From positions 1-31,811 of the forward strand of contig CAYPTB010000024.1 in NCBI GenBank assembly GCA_964413535.1: DNA of 31,811 nt, in the 5' to 3' direction. Positions 8,942 to 18,696 of the stretch are shown piece after piece. The translations under genes and the position numbers were made by a program. The stretch is from CAYPTB01 sp964413535. Lineage in GTDB: Bacteria; Planctomycetota; UBA1135; GCA-002686595. Below the pieces are notes generated by a model that searched no databases, was not told where the DNA came from, and was given only the letters and a program-made list of their open reading frames with translations. Every line of letters starts with the position of its first letter. The stretch's first letter is position 1.

Positions 8942-11434
8942 ATGACGCGGAAGGCATTCCTACTCGTGGTGCTCGGCACCGTTCTGTCGGGTTGGGCGGA
9001 GGCTGGAGGAGCGGAGGTCCCGCGGGTGCGGCTCGTGTGGGCCGACTTCGACGGAGACGAATTGGAGGACGTCTACGTCGTGCGCCCGGAGAGCGGGGAC
9101 TCGCTCTTCAAGAACGTCGGGGACGGCTCGTTCACGGACGTGACAGCGCAGGCCCTACCCTGCGTGTCGTGCGCGTCGGTCGAAGTCGCCTGGCGCGACG
9201 TCGACCTCGACCGCCGTCCGGACCTCCTGCGCCTCACGGTCGCGGGCACCGTCGAGCTCCTGCGCAACCGAGGGGACGGCGTCTTCGAGGACGTGACCTT
9301 GGCTGCGGGGCTCGAGCACGTCAGCGGCGCGAGCACGGCGCGCTGGCTCGACTACGACGCGGACGGCCGCGCGGATCTCGAGATCACGACGCAGAGCTCG
9401 GCACTCGTCTACCACAACCTCGGCGCCTTCCTGTTCGAAGCGGTGACGTTCCCTGCGGTCGGCCGAACGGCTGACCCTCATGGAGCCGAGCCCGTTCGAA
9501 CGCTTCCCGGGGCACTCGACGACGAACTCGATGCGCCGGACGACGGAAACGAACCTGACGACGGCCCGACGAGCGGGTCGCGGCGCGCTGCCGGCGGTGA
9601 GGAAGTGCTTGCGGGGTCGCTGGTCGACGGAGTTCACCTCGCTCCCCTGATCGTGGTAGCGCCGCCAGTGGATCCGCTCGAGCCGCCGGGCGACGCCGTG
9701 GACCTCCAGATCCCGCCCTTCGCGAACCGGTGCGCGTACAGCGTGCGGGACACGAGCACGGGTGACTGTGTGGCGGTTTCGTCGATGCCGACGCTCGGGA
9801 AGCTCTACCCGATCTCCGCCAACCTGTTCGTGTCGACCGGCGGCGACGTCGGCATCGGCACGACGAGCCCGGCGGCGAAGCTCGAGGTCGCGGGTACGGC
9901 TCGCGTGACGGACACGCTGACACTCAATCCCTCAGGCGATCAAGCGGTCGACGTCAGCACGGGAAGCATCTACAAAGGCGGGGTGCTGTTCGCGCACACG
10001 CGAGGCGGTTCGGCCAACACGGCGCTCGGGCAACAGGCGCTCGCGGGCGTGACGACCGGAACCTCCAACACCGCGAGCGGCTATCGAGCACTCTTCACCA
10101 ACACGACCGGGATCAACAACACTGCCAGCGGAGTCAGGGCGCTCCACCAGAACACGTCGGGGGATCGCAATACGGCCAGTGGCTACCGGTCGCTCTATTC
10201 CAACACTGCCGGCTTCGACAACACGGCCACAGGGGCCGCGGCGCTCCGTTCCAACACGGCCGGCAACCGGAACACCGCCAACGGGGAAGCGGCGCTCCGC
10301 TCCAACACCATCGGCGTCCACAACACGGCTGTGGGTGCCCGCGCGCTCTACTCCAACGACATAGGCTCCCGCAACACGGCCAGCGGCTATGCCGCATTGT
10401 TCTCGAACACATCGGGTGTTCGCAACACGGCAACCGGCACGCGTGCGCTCTTCAGCAACGCGAACGGAACCAACAATACCGCCTGCGGGTATCAGGCCCT
10501 CTACTCCAATACTTTTGCCGTCGCCAACACAGCTGTTGGCTCTGGAGCTCTCTTCGCCAACACGGGTGAAGACAACACGGCCTTGGGCGCCAGTTCGCTC
10601 GCCGCCAACACGACCGGCCACAGGAATACTGCCTGCGGAAACCTCGCCCTATTCACGAACACTGTGGGGGCCTTCAATACCGCCATCGGGTCCGAAGCAC
10701 TCCGAGACAATACGACCGGCGTGAGCAGCACGGCCATCGGGTTCAGGGCGCTCTGGGACAACACGACGGGACACAACAACCTCGCCATCGGGTACCGGGC
10801 GCTCAGCAGCAACACGAACGGCAACATGAACATCGCCATCGGCCGACACGCAGGCAGTCAGGTCTCGGAGAGCTACAACATCGCCATCGGCAACGAGGGT
10901 GTCGAGGACGAGGAGCGAACGATCTGGGTCGGCACGTCGGGCACGCACACTCGGACGTTCGTCGCCGGCATCCGCGGAGTCACGACGGACGTCGCCGACG
11001 CGATCCCCGTCGTTGTCGACAGCTCCGGACAACTCGGTACGGTCTCGTCCTCGCGGCGCTTCAAGAAGGACATCGCCGACATGGGCGAGCGGACCGAGCG
11101 CCTGCTCGAGCTGCGCCCCGTCGTCTTCCGCTACGAGCCGGAGCAGGAGGTGCGGAACGGCGATGTGTCTCTGGAATACGGCCTCATCGCCGAGGAGGTG
11201 GCCGAGATCTTCCCGGACCTCGTCGTCTACGACGAGGAAGGCCTCCCTTTCACCGTGAAGTATCACCTCCTGAGCTCGATGCTCTTGAACGAGATGAGGA
11301 AGCAGTCGCGCGAGATCGACGAGCTCGCCGAGATGCGGGTCGAGCTCGAACGACTCCGCGACATCGAGTCGCGGCTTGCGGCAATCGAGTCCCGAAGTTC
11401 CCTCGCCGCCGGCCCGCGCACGGACGATCGCTAG
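8942..11434 (+). CDS. FG-GAP / YadA-head-like repeat / S74 chaperone surface protein, copy 1
   Basis: An 830-residue exported protein with signal peptide (about 1-22). Residues about 27-165 hold three FG-GAP/VCBS-like calcium loops (DFDGDELEDVYVV, DVDLDRRPDLLRL, DYDADGRADLEI) and a CVSC pair. An acidic, Pro-rich linker follows, then DVGIGTTSPAAKLEVAG, the usual entry to tail-fibre-like domains. Residues about 359-650 are about 17 repeats of a 17-residue unit with consensus NTAsGyrALfsNTtGxx, resembling YadA head repeats. The end (about 695-830) is a Peptidase_S74/endosialidase chaperone domain. S703-SRRF-K708 matches the Ser/Lys autoprocessing dyad (S-D-x-R-x-K in phage proteins), followed by YGLIAEEVAEIFPDLV and a C-terminal helix. 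S74 domains trimerise fibres and then cleave themselves off, so this is probably a trimeric surface fibre. The start is supported by AGGAG 5 nt upstream. Confidence 0.85.
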   Translation: MTRKAFLLVVLGTVLSGWAEAGGAEVPRVRLVWADFDGDELEDVYVVRPESGDSLFKNVGDGSFTDVTAQALPCVSCASVEVAWRDVDLDRRPDLLRLTVAGTVELLRNRGDGVFEDVTLAAGLEHVSGASTARWLDYDADGRADLEITTQSSALVYHNLGAFLFEAVTFPAVGRTADPHGAEPVRTLPGALDDELDAPDDGNEPDDGPTSGSRRAAGGEEVLAGSLVDGVHLAPLIVVAPPVDPLEPPGDAVDLQIPPFANRCAYSVRDTSTGDCVAVSSMPTLGKLYPISANLFVSTGGDVGIGTTSPAAKLEVAGTARVTDTLTLNPSGDQAVDVSTGSIYKGGVLFAHTRGGSANTALGQQALAGVTTGTSNTASGYRALFTNTTGINNTASGVRALHQNTSGDRNTASGYRSLYSNTAGFDNTATGAAALRSNTAGNRNTANGEAALRSNTIGVHNTAVGARALYSNDIGSRNTASGYAALFSNTSGVRNTATGTRALFSNANGTNNTACGYQALYSNTFAVANTAVGSGALFANTGEDNTALGASSLAANTTGHRNTACGNLALFTNTVGAFNTAIGSEALRDNTTGVSSTAIGFRALWDNTTGHNNLAIGYRALSSNTNGNMNIAIGRHAGSQVSESYNIAIGNEGVEDEERTIWVGTSGTHTRTFVAGIRGVTTDVADAIPVVVDSSGQLGTVSSSRRFKKDIADMGERTERLLELRPVVFRYEPEQEVRNGDVSLEYGLIAEEVAEIFPDLVVYDEEGLPFTVKYHLLSSMLLNEMRKQSREIDELAEMRVELERLRDIESRLAAIESRSSLAAGPRTDDR
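10016..10896 (+). repeat. 51-bp coding repeats (17-residue units), about 17 copies
   Basis: Degenerate in-frame tandem repeats encoding NTAxGxxALxxNTxGxx within the first S74 protein. Units are 17 residues except two of about 16 (NTAVGSGALFANTGED and the last full unit). Confidence 0.85.
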
Positions 11435-11446
11435 AACCTGACCCAA

Positions 11447-11478
11447 GGCCATCGGGAGGACGAGCTTCCCGATCGGCC
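11447..11478 (+). terminator. Possible hairpin terminator after S74 copy 1
   Basis: GGCC-ATCGGGA and TCCCGAT-GGCC arms pair across a 9-nt loop with one bulged base, 13 bases after the stop codon. There is no T-tract, so its efficiency as an intrinsic terminator is uncertain. Confidence 0.4.
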
Positions 11479-11585
11479 AGGTCCGTGGCTTGGTCGCCTG
11501 CTATCGCTCGGTGCCCCGGGTCCCGGGCCGATCGCTTCCAACCTGCGCTCCCTACCGACTGTCCAAGGGATGCGAGCATGGACGC

Positions 11586-11768
11586 GTGGAGGAGTCGATC
11601 GATGAGCGCGTCGCCTTCGAGCGGTTGTACCGGCGCACGGTGGCGCGGGTGCATTCGCTCGCGCGCCGGCTGCTCGGGAGCGGCGAGGCCGACGAGGCCA
11701 CGCAGGAGGTCATGGAGGAGATCCGCTACCGGCGCGACGAAGCCCCGCTCCAGCCGGGAGCGCGGTAG
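11586..11768 (+). pseudogene. Remnant of an ECF-type RNA polymerase sigma factor (region 2 only)
   Basis: From a GTG at 11586 the frame encodes 60 residues. VAFERLYRRTVARVHSLARR and the following LLGSGEADEATQEV are a clear match in style to sigma-70 region 2 of extracytoplasmic-function sigma factors, with the DEATQEV helix that contacts the -10 element and core polymerase. Directly after TQEV the expected residues (usually a Trp-containing helix, then a linker and region 4) are missing. A short unrelated tail MEEIRYRRDEAP... reaches a stop at 11768. Full ECF factors are about 160-200 residues, so promoter recognition at -35 is lost and this is probably decayed. It could be the relic of a regulator that once sat next to the surface-protein genes. 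Confidence 0.55.
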
Positions 11769-11792
11769 AGCCTGCGTTCGAGGCACGCGAGG

Positions 11793-11831
11793 CTTCGCCG
11801 AGCCCATGAAACGCGACGACGGTGCTACCGT
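11793..11831 (+). promoter_or_regulatory. Upstream element shared by both S74 paralogues, copy 2
   Basis: Begins CTTCGCCG (11793-11800) and ends TGCTACCGT (11823-11831), matching the block at 8825-8865 in order and spacing; TACCGT is a possible -10. It lies 82 bases before the start at 11913. Confidence 0.4.
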
Positions 11832-11912
11832 GCCACGTGGTCTCGGCGAGCGGGCCGCCCCCTGCGCCTCCTCTCGTCGTGCCGTGAGTCCGACTCGGAC
11901 GAAGGAATGGTC

Positions 11913-14330
11913 ATGGCGTGGAAGACTTGGATGCTCGTCGCCCTCGCGTCACCGTCGGTCGACGCCATGGACGGGGGAACCGCGCCCGCGCGGCTCGTGT
12001 GGACCGATTTCGACGGGGACGGGTTCGAAGACGTCTACGTCGTGCGACCGGAGGGCCAGGACGCGCTCTTCCGCAACGCCGGAGACGGCTCGTTCCAGGA
12101 CGTGAGCGCGCAGGCGTTGCCGTGCGCGGCGTGCGCCTCCGTCGAAGTCCATTGGCGCGACGTCGACGGCGACGGCCTGCCGGACCTCCTGCGCGTGCTC
12201 GTGTCGGGCGACGTCGAGCTCCTGCGCAACCGCAGCGACGGTGCGTTCGACGACGCGACCGCCGCTGCAGGGCTCGAGCTCGTGACGGGAGCGAGCGCGG
12301 CACGTTGGCTCGACTACGACGCGGACGGTCGGGCGGACCTCGAGCTCGTGACCGCGACCGCGCCGCTCGTGCTCCACAACCTCGGCGACTTCCTGTTCGA
12401 GACCGTGGCGTTCGGCGCGGCGGGCGTCGAGCACGGCGGACCGGCGGCGTCCGCTCGGACCCTCTTCGGCGCGACTCGCGAGGTGCCCGGCGCCTTCGCG
12501 GATCCCGCTAGCGTTGGACCCGTGGCTCCCGACCGCGCCGGACGAAGCGTTGCGACGCGCGGCACAGAGGCGCCCGACCGAAGCGGAGCCGAGCCGGCGC
12601 CAGCGGAGTCGATCGATCCGCTGGAGCCGCTCCAAGGCTCCGGCTCGGTGGTTCCCGCGGCCGCGCTCGCCGTTCGCTGCGCATCGAGCGTGAAGGACCG
12701 CGCCACCGGCGAGTGCGTGCACGTCTCGTCGATTCCGATGCTCGGACAGCTCTATCCCCTGTCCTCGAACCTCTTCGTCTCCACGGGCGGCGACGTCGGC
12801 ATCGGAACGACGAGCCCGACGGCGAGGCTCGAGGTGGCGGGGACGGCGCGCGTGACGGACACGCTGACCCTCGCCGCTGGCGATCGGGCGCTCGAGATCG
12901 GTACGGGCAGCCTCTACAAGGACGGCCTCCTGTTCCTGCACGCGCGGGGCTACGGCAGCAACACGGGTCTCGGAGCCGAGGCGCTGAAGAGCGTGACGTA
13001 CGGAACGTCCAACACCGCGGTCGGCCACTTGGCGCTCACCGCGAACACCTACGGCTACTCCAACACGGCGAGCGGGACCGCCGCCCTCTCCTCCAATACC
13101 TACGGGCACGACAACACGGCGGCCGGAGCGCTGACCCTACTGGGCAACACGACCGGCGCCCGCAACACGGCCACCGGATCCCGGGCGCTGCGTGCCAACA
13201 CGACCGGCAACGGCAACACGGCCACCGGATTCGGAGCGCTGCGCGCGAACTCCGAGGCCCGGTACAACTCGGCCCACGGTTTCAAGGCGCTCTACTCGAA
13301 CACGACCGGTGACCGCAACACCGCCAGCGGATGCCAAGCGCTGTTCTCGAACACGTTCGGCGTGCGCAACACCGCCAACGGATACCGAGCGCTCTTCTCC
13401 AACAAGTCCGGTCACCGGAACACGGCTACCGGAGACTACGCGCTCTCCTCCAACGTCACCGGGTCGAACAACACGGCCTTCGGACACCGCGCGCTCAACG
13501 ACAACACGGAGGGAAGCAGCAATACCGCGTTCGGCTATCTCGCCATGTTCCGCAACACAACGGGAGGCTTCAACATGGCAATCGGGCATGCGGCGCTGCG
13601 GTCCAATACGACCGGAACCTTCAACACTGCCAGCGGCTTCTATCCGCTCCGCTCCAACACGACCGGCACCGGGAACACTGCCCACGGCCATCGAGCGCTG
13701 TACTTCTCCACCTCCGGTTCTCACAACACCGCGACCGGCGACCGCGCCCTGTACAGGAATACGACGGGCAGCCGAAACATCGCGCTCGGCCGCTACGCGG
13801 GCCGGTCCTTGACTACCGGCGATGACAACGTCGCGATTGGGAACCTCGGCGTCGCCGGCGAGAGTGCCACCATGCGGATCGGCACCGCCGGCACGCACAC
13901 CCGGGCGTTCCTCGCCGGCGTCCACGGCGTGACGACCGACGTCGCGGACGCGATCCCCGTCGTCGTCGACAGCGCCGGTCAGCTCGGTACGATCTCCTCC
14001 TCGCGGCGCTTCAAGCAGGACGTCGCCGACATGGGCGAGCGGACGAAGCGGCTGCTCGAGCTTCGGCCGGTGGTCTTCCGCTACCAAGGGGAGCGCTCCG
14101 CCCCCGGCGGAGACGTTCCCCTGGAGTACGGCCTCGTCGCCGAGGAAGTCGCCGAGGTCTTCCCGGACCTGGTCGTCCGCGACGAGGAAGGTCGGCCCTT
14201 CACCGTGAAGTACCACCTCCTGAGCTCGATGCTCCTGAACGAGCTGCAGGAGCAAGTGCGCGCCATCGACGCGCTGCGCGAGCGCCTCGACGGGCTCGAC
14301 GCGAGGATCGCGAGCAGCGACGGCTCGTAG
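11913..14330 (+). CDS. FG-GAP / YadA-head-like repeat / S74 chaperone surface protein, copy 2
   Basis: An 805-residue paralogue of the protein at 8942-11434 with the same order of parts: short signal peptide, calcium loops (DFDGDGFEDVYVV, DVDGDGLPDLLRV, DYDADGRADLEL) with a CAAC pair, a variable linker (about 155-255), DVGIGTTSPTARLEVAG, about 17 NTAxGxxAL repeats, and an S74 chaperone domain. The putative autoprocessing dyad is S696-SRRF-K701; YGLVAEEVAEVFPDLV and a coiled C-terminal helix follow. The linker and repeat surfaces differ most between copies, while the entry domain and chaperone are nearly identical, suggesting duplication with diversification of the exposed part. ATG 11913 is preferred over ATG 11907 because AAGGA lies 6 nt before it and directly abuts the earlier one. 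Role by analogy: trimeric surface fibre, adhesion or ligand display; not a phage tail gene, since no phage genes are nearby. Confidence 0.85.
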   Translation: MAWKTWMLVALASPSVDAMDGGTAPARLVWTDFDGDGFEDVYVVRPEGQDALFRNAGDGSFQDVSAQALPCAACASVEVHWRDVDGDGLPDLLRVLVSGDVELLRNRSDGAFDDATAAAGLELVTGASAARWLDYDADGRADLELVTATAPLVLHNLGDFLFETVAFGAAGVEHGGPAASARTLFGATREVPGAFADPASVGPVAPDRAGRSVATRGTEAPDRSGAEPAPAESIDPLEPLQGSGSVVPAAALAVRCASSVKDRATGECVHVSSIPMLGQLYPLSSNLFVSTGGDVGIGTTSPTARLEVAGTARVTDTLTLAAGDRALEIGTGSLYKDGLLFLHARGYGSNTGLGAEALKSVTYGTSNTAVGHLALTANTYGYSNTASGTAALSSNTYGHDNTAAGALTLLGNTTGARNTATGSRALRANTTGNGNTATGFGALRANSEARYNSAHGFKALYSNTTGDRNTASGCQALFSNTFGVRNTANGYRALFSNKSGHRNTATGDYALSSNVTGSNNTAFGHRALNDNTEGSSNTAFGYLAMFRNTTGGFNMAIGHAALRSNTTGTFNTASGFYPLRSNTTGTGNTAHGHRALYFSTSGSHNTATGDRALYRNTTGSRNIALGRYAGRSLTTGDDNVAIGNLGVAGESATMRIGTAGTHTRAFLAGVHGVTTDVADAIPVVVDSAGQLGTISSSRRFKQDVADMGERTKRLLELRPVVFRYQGERSAPGGDVPLEYGLVAEEVAEVFPDLVVRDEEGRPFTVKYHLLSSMLLNELQEQVRAIDALRERLDGLDARIASSDGS
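12960..13845 (+). repeat. 51-bp coding repeats (17-residue units) in S74 copy 2
   Basis: About 17 degenerate units with pattern NTAxGxxALxxNTTGxx. They differ unit by unit from those of copy 1 while keeping the same period. Confidence 0.85.
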
Positions 14331-14678
14331 GGACTGCTTCCGAACGAACGCGGCGGCTCGAGCGAGCTCGAGACGACACCCGCCAGGGTCGAGTTGCGGG
14401 AGCCCTCTCCGCTCTGGGGATGTCCTTCGCGCTGGGGCGATGAAGCAGCGCGTCGCGGGAACGAGGGCGTTCGCTCGGTGGACGACGACGCGGAGGAAGC
14501 CGCGGCGCTCCGCGGGACGCGAGCGCCGATCGGCGTTACGCAGAGGGAACTCCACTTCCCAGGGTCCGGTCGGCGAGCCGAGGGGGAGTCTTGCGCTCGA
14601 GGGACGGGAAGGCATCGATCGCGCGCCGGAGTCATGATGTAGGTCGACCAGCGGCGTTCGCTCGTCTCGACATCCCTC
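14331..14678. other. Intergenic region without recognised gene
   Basis: 348 bases between S74 copy 2 and the cytochrome gene. Short open frames exist on both strands but encode basic or low-complexity sequence and lack ribosome binding sites. A CTCGAG-CGAG-CTCGAG inverted repeat shortly after the S74 stop is the only structure noted. No promoter was identified for the cytochrome gene. Confidence 0.5.
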
Positions 14679-17276
14679 ATGAAACTCACCGACTGCGGGG
14701 CTCTGGCCCTGATCCTCGTCCTGCTCCCCGTCCAGGCCTGCGTCGAACCGCACTCGCAGGCACAGCCGCATGCGTCGCTGCGCGCGCCGGAGCTCGAGCG
14801 CGCGCTCGTTGGCGAGCCCCAGCGACTCGCGGGTCCCGACGTGATGGAGAGCGCCTTCTGCGCACAGTGCCATCCGGACGCCTACGCCGAGCACGAGCAG
14901 TCCACGCACGGGCGCGCGTTCACCGACGAGGAGGTGCGCCTCGCCACCGCGCGCTTCGCCCACCAGGACTGCATCATCTGCCACACGCCGCGGCCGATCT
15001 TCGAGACCGGCATCGGCCAGAACCCCAAGCGCCGCCACTACGGCTTGGTCGAGGGCAACACGTGCATGACCTGCCACTGGCGGCCGGACTACGACTACAC
15101 CGGCTTCCAGGGCGGGGCGGAGTGCAACGGAGCCTTCCATCCGGACGTCGGCACGGTCGAAGCCTGCGCCTCCTGCCACCGCAACCACGGCACGCCCTTC
15201 CAGTGGGAGAAGAGTCCGACCGGCAAGGTGACGGGGCGCGTGTGCACCGACTGCCACATGCAGGAGATCGAGCGCCCGATCGCGGTCGGCGGTCCCGCGC
15301 GCGCGACCCACAGCCACGTCTTCCCCGGCTCGCGCAACGTCGAGCACGTGAACCGCGCCTACGGCTACGGCGCCGAGCTCGTCGGGAACGCCGTGGTCGT
15401 GACGATCCGGAACAAGGGCGCCGGCCACAACTTCCCCACGGAGCTCAAGCAGCGCGCGGTCGAGTCGCTCGTGATCGTGCGCGACCTCGCGGGCGACGAG
15501 GTCGCGCGCTCGCGCATGGTCTTCCGCGATCCCTACAAGCGGCCCTACGGTCTCGAGCTGCCCGTCAACACGCAGATCCCCGGCGGGCAGGAGCGCGTGC
15601 ATCGCGTACCCCTGGGCGTGGAAGCCGGGACGGTCGAGACGACGCTGTTCTTCAAACTCTACTACCCGATCGACGACTACCACCCGGATCTCGCGCGCGT
15701 GCTGGAAGCGCGCACCTTGCCGTTCAGCGGAATCACGCCCTCGAACGATCCGGTGGAGAGCGAACCGGAGGTCGAGGTCCGGACGCCCGAGCACATCGAC
15801 CCGCGGACGGCCAGCGTCGCCAACCTGGTCGACTACAACCGGCCGAGCATCGACGCGGTGGCGGTCGAGATCCCCAGCGGAAGCTCGCCCGACGACGTCC
15901 TGCGGCTGATCGAGCTCTTCCAGTTCCCCGTGCCGCAGGCGAACGGGCAGGCGCGCGAGCGGCTCGCGGCCATCGGGCTGCCGGCCGTGCCGGCGCTGAT
16001 CGACGCGCTCGGCTCGTGGGACAACAAGACCTTCAACCAGTCGATGCACGTGCTGGCGAAGATCGGCGAGCCCGCGCGTCCCGCCGTCGTGGCCGCGCTC
16101 GACGACCCGCGGCTGTACGTGCGCTTGCACGCGCGGGAGCTCCTGGGAAAGGTCCGCTGGAGGGGCGCGGAGATCGAAGCGGCGCTCGCGCGCGGACTCG
16201 CCTCGCCGCTGCCGCTCGATCGCGCGAGCGCGGCCCAGGCCGCCGAAGAGGTCGACGCGGAGTCGCTCGTGCCCGTGCTCGCGGAGTTGCTGGCCGACCC
16301 CGATCCCGACGTGGTGCGGAGCTCCGCGCTGGCTCTCGCGCACCTGCGCGCGGAGGATGTCGTACCCGACCTCGAGGCGGCGCTCGAGCGCGCCCACTAC
16401 GACGAGCTCGCGCGCGATCTCTCCTACGCGCTCGCACGCCTCGGCTCGACCTCCGGGATGCTGACGCTCCTGGCCGGGCTCGATCACCACGACGACCTGA
16501 TCCGGGAGAGCTTCTTCGAGCTCTTCTTCGCCGTGACGGGCGAGCACATGGGCTACGAGCCCCTGGCGCCGCGCCCCGAGCGCCTCGAGGCGATCGCGCG
16601 GCTGCAGGCCTGGTGGGCGAAGGACGGCGGAGTCCAAGCGTTGCTCCCCTTCCCCGCGGACGCCGATCCGGTCGCGGAGGCCCACGCGTGGAAGCTCGTC
16701 GGCGACCTCGCGGGCAACGACATGGTCGCCTCCACGCCCGAGAAGGACCGGGCGATCGAGGAGGAGCTCCTGGCGTCGAATGCGAACGCCGTCCCCGCGC
16801 TCGTGCGGGGGCTCAAGTACCCGCCCGGCTTCGCGGACAAGCGTGCGGCACTGTGTCGGATCTTGGGCCGCATCGGCGATCGCAGGGCGGCTCCGGCGCT
16901 CGCCGCGACGCTGCGCGATCCCGTCGTCTCGGTCGCGGCCTGGGCGGCTTGGGCCCTCGAGGGGCTCGCCGATCCAGCCACGAAGCCCGCGCTCGTGCGC
17001 TACGAGCAGCGCTTGCGCACGCTCATCGCGAACGGGGCCGTCCCGGCGGAAGCCGGCCCCGGCGATCGACTGCTCGCCCAGGCTGCGCGCACGCGATTCG
17101 CGCTGGGCGACGAGTCCGCGCGTTACACGCTCACGTCGCTCCTGCTCTCCGACGACGCCTCCGCGCGCCAACTCGCCTTCGGAGCGCTCGAGTCCGCATA
17201 CGGCGAGGACCGCGGCTACGACCCGGCTGCCGACGAGGCCGCGCGGCGCGAGGCCGCCGCGCGCTGGATGGAGTGA
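14679..17276 (+). CDS. Pentaheme c-type cytochrome lipoprotein fused to HEAT repeats
   Basis: An 865-residue probable lipoprotein (signal 1-20, candidate lipobox VQAC with Cys21). Five CxxCH heme-attachment sites are visible at C61, C98, C129, C163 and C189. YAEHEQSTHGRAF after the first resembles the distal-His segment of cytochrome c554-type proteins. A beta-sandwich-like part follows (about 225-345) with the GHNFPT motif common in multiheme cytochromes. Residues about 430-865 are HEAT-like helical repeats (LPAVPALIDALGSWDNKTFN, VVAALDDPRLYVRLHARELL, LAELLADPDPDVVRSSALAL). The heme part should carry electrons or reduce a small substrate outside the cytoplasmic membrane; the HEAT part probably binds a partner protein. 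No redox partner gene is adjacent. The start lacks a clear Shine-Dalgarno. It ends 3 bases from the convergent kynA stop. Confidence 0.85.
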   Translation: MKLTDCGALALILVLLPVQACVEPHSQAQPHASLRAPELERALVGEPQRLAGPDVMESAFCAQCHPDAYAEHEQSTHGRAFTDEEVRLATARFAHQDCIICHTPRPIFETGIGQNPKRRHYGLVEGNTCMTCHWRPDYDYTGFQGGAECNGAFHPDVGTVEACASCHRNHGTPFQWEKSPTGKVTGRVCTDCHMQEIERPIAVGGPARATHSHVFPGSRNVEHVNRAYGYGAELVGNAVVVTIRNKGAGHNFPTELKQRAVESLVIVRDLAGDEVARSRMVFRDPYKRPYGLELPVNTQIPGGQERVHRVPLGVEAGTVETTLFFKLYYPIDDYHPDLARVLEARTLPFSGITPSNDPVESEPEVEVRTPEHIDPRTASVANLVDYNRPSIDAVAVEIPSGSSPDDVLRLIELFQFPVPQANGQARERLAAIGLPAVPALIDALGSWDNKTFNQSMHVLAKIGEPARPAVVAALDDPRLYVRLHARELLGKVRWRGAEIEAALARGLASPLPLDRASAAQAAEEVDAESLVPVLAELLADPDPDVVRSSALALAHLRAEDVVPDLEAALERAHYDELARDLSYALARLGSTSGMLTLLAGLDHHDDLIRESFFELFFAVTGEHMGYEPLAPRPERLEAIARLQAWWAKDGGVQALLPFPADADPVAEAHAWKLVGDLAGNDMVASTPEKDRAIEEELLASNANAVPALVRGLKYPPGFADKRAALCRILGRIGDRRAAPALAATLRDPVVSVAAWAAWALEGLADPATKPALVRYEQRLRTLIANGAVPAEAGPGDRLLAQAARTRFALGDESARYTLTSLLLSDDASARQLAFGALESAYGEDRGYDPAADEAARREAAARWME

Positions 17277-17279
17277 AAC

Positions 17280-18389
<1,110 letters not shown>

Positions 18390-18399
18390 CGCGCGAGCG

Positions 18400-18405
18400 A
18401 GGATA
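18400..18405 (-). promoter_or_regulatory. Candidate -10 box of kynA, near-leaderless
   Basis: TATCCT on the minus strand lies 10 nt before the kynA ATG, with no ribosome binding site between. Transcription starting 6-8 nt after it would leave almost no 5' leader. Confidence 0.4.
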
Positions 18406-18681
18406 CCCGGCCCGCCCGCTCCCGAGCACCCGCGGAGCCCGTTCGAGGCATGGGACGAACCGCTCGCGTCGCTCGCGCCGTGTGCACGAGGGAGGGAGCC
18501 GCCGACTCCGCCGCGGAGCACGTCGCGAGCTTGCGTCGACCCAAAGTCGCCTCGCCATCGTGAGGTGCGGCTCGATGAGCGGCTGACGATGATCGAGGCC
18601 GTGGTCGAGGCGCTTCACCGCGCGGGGGCCGCGCAGCCGCGTCGCGTAGGAGCTGGAGCAGCCAGGCGGGATGTCGGCGAG

Positions 18682-18687
18682 TAGAAT
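18682..18687 (+). promoter_or_regulatory. Candidate -10 box of bioB, near-leaderless
   Basis: TAGAAT lies 9 nt before the bioB ATG in GC-rich sequence with no Shine-Dalgarno. It is the closest match to a consensus -10 among the three such sites. Confidence 0.45.
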
Positions 18688-18696
18688 CCCGGCCCC

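Larger units (their letters stand above)
11435..11912. other. Intergenic region between the S74 paralogues
   Basis: 478 bases holding the hairpin at 11447-11478, the ECF sigma remnant at 11586-11768, the shared upstream block at 11793-11831 and the AAGGA ribosome binding site at 11902-11906. Nothing else was recognised. Confidence 0.6.
18390..18696. other. Divergent intergenic region kynA / bioB
   Basis: 307 bases with candidate -10 boxes at each end, adjacent to the start codons. No BirA-type operator palindrome was recognised. A short frame MIEAVVEALHRAGA... before bioB is too short to call. Confidence 0.5.

Noticed and set aside
8942..14330. Prophage tail-fibre genes
   Set aside because: S74 domains are common in phage, but there are no integrase, capsid, portal or lysis genes and both proteins have signal peptides and FG-GAP domains.
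14440..14637. 65-codon basic frame between S74 copy 2 and the cytochrome gene
   Set aside because: Low-complexity Arg/Ser sequence without ribosome binding site or recognisable domain.
13137..17171. A 1344-codon minus-strand frame
   Set aside because: Runs antisense through the S74 gene, the intergenic region and the cytochrome gene, both of which have clear motifs; no motif of its own.
18589..18687. Short frame MIEAVVEALHRAGA... before bioB
   Set aside because: Only about 31 codons, no ribosome binding site, overlaps the candidate bioB promoter.
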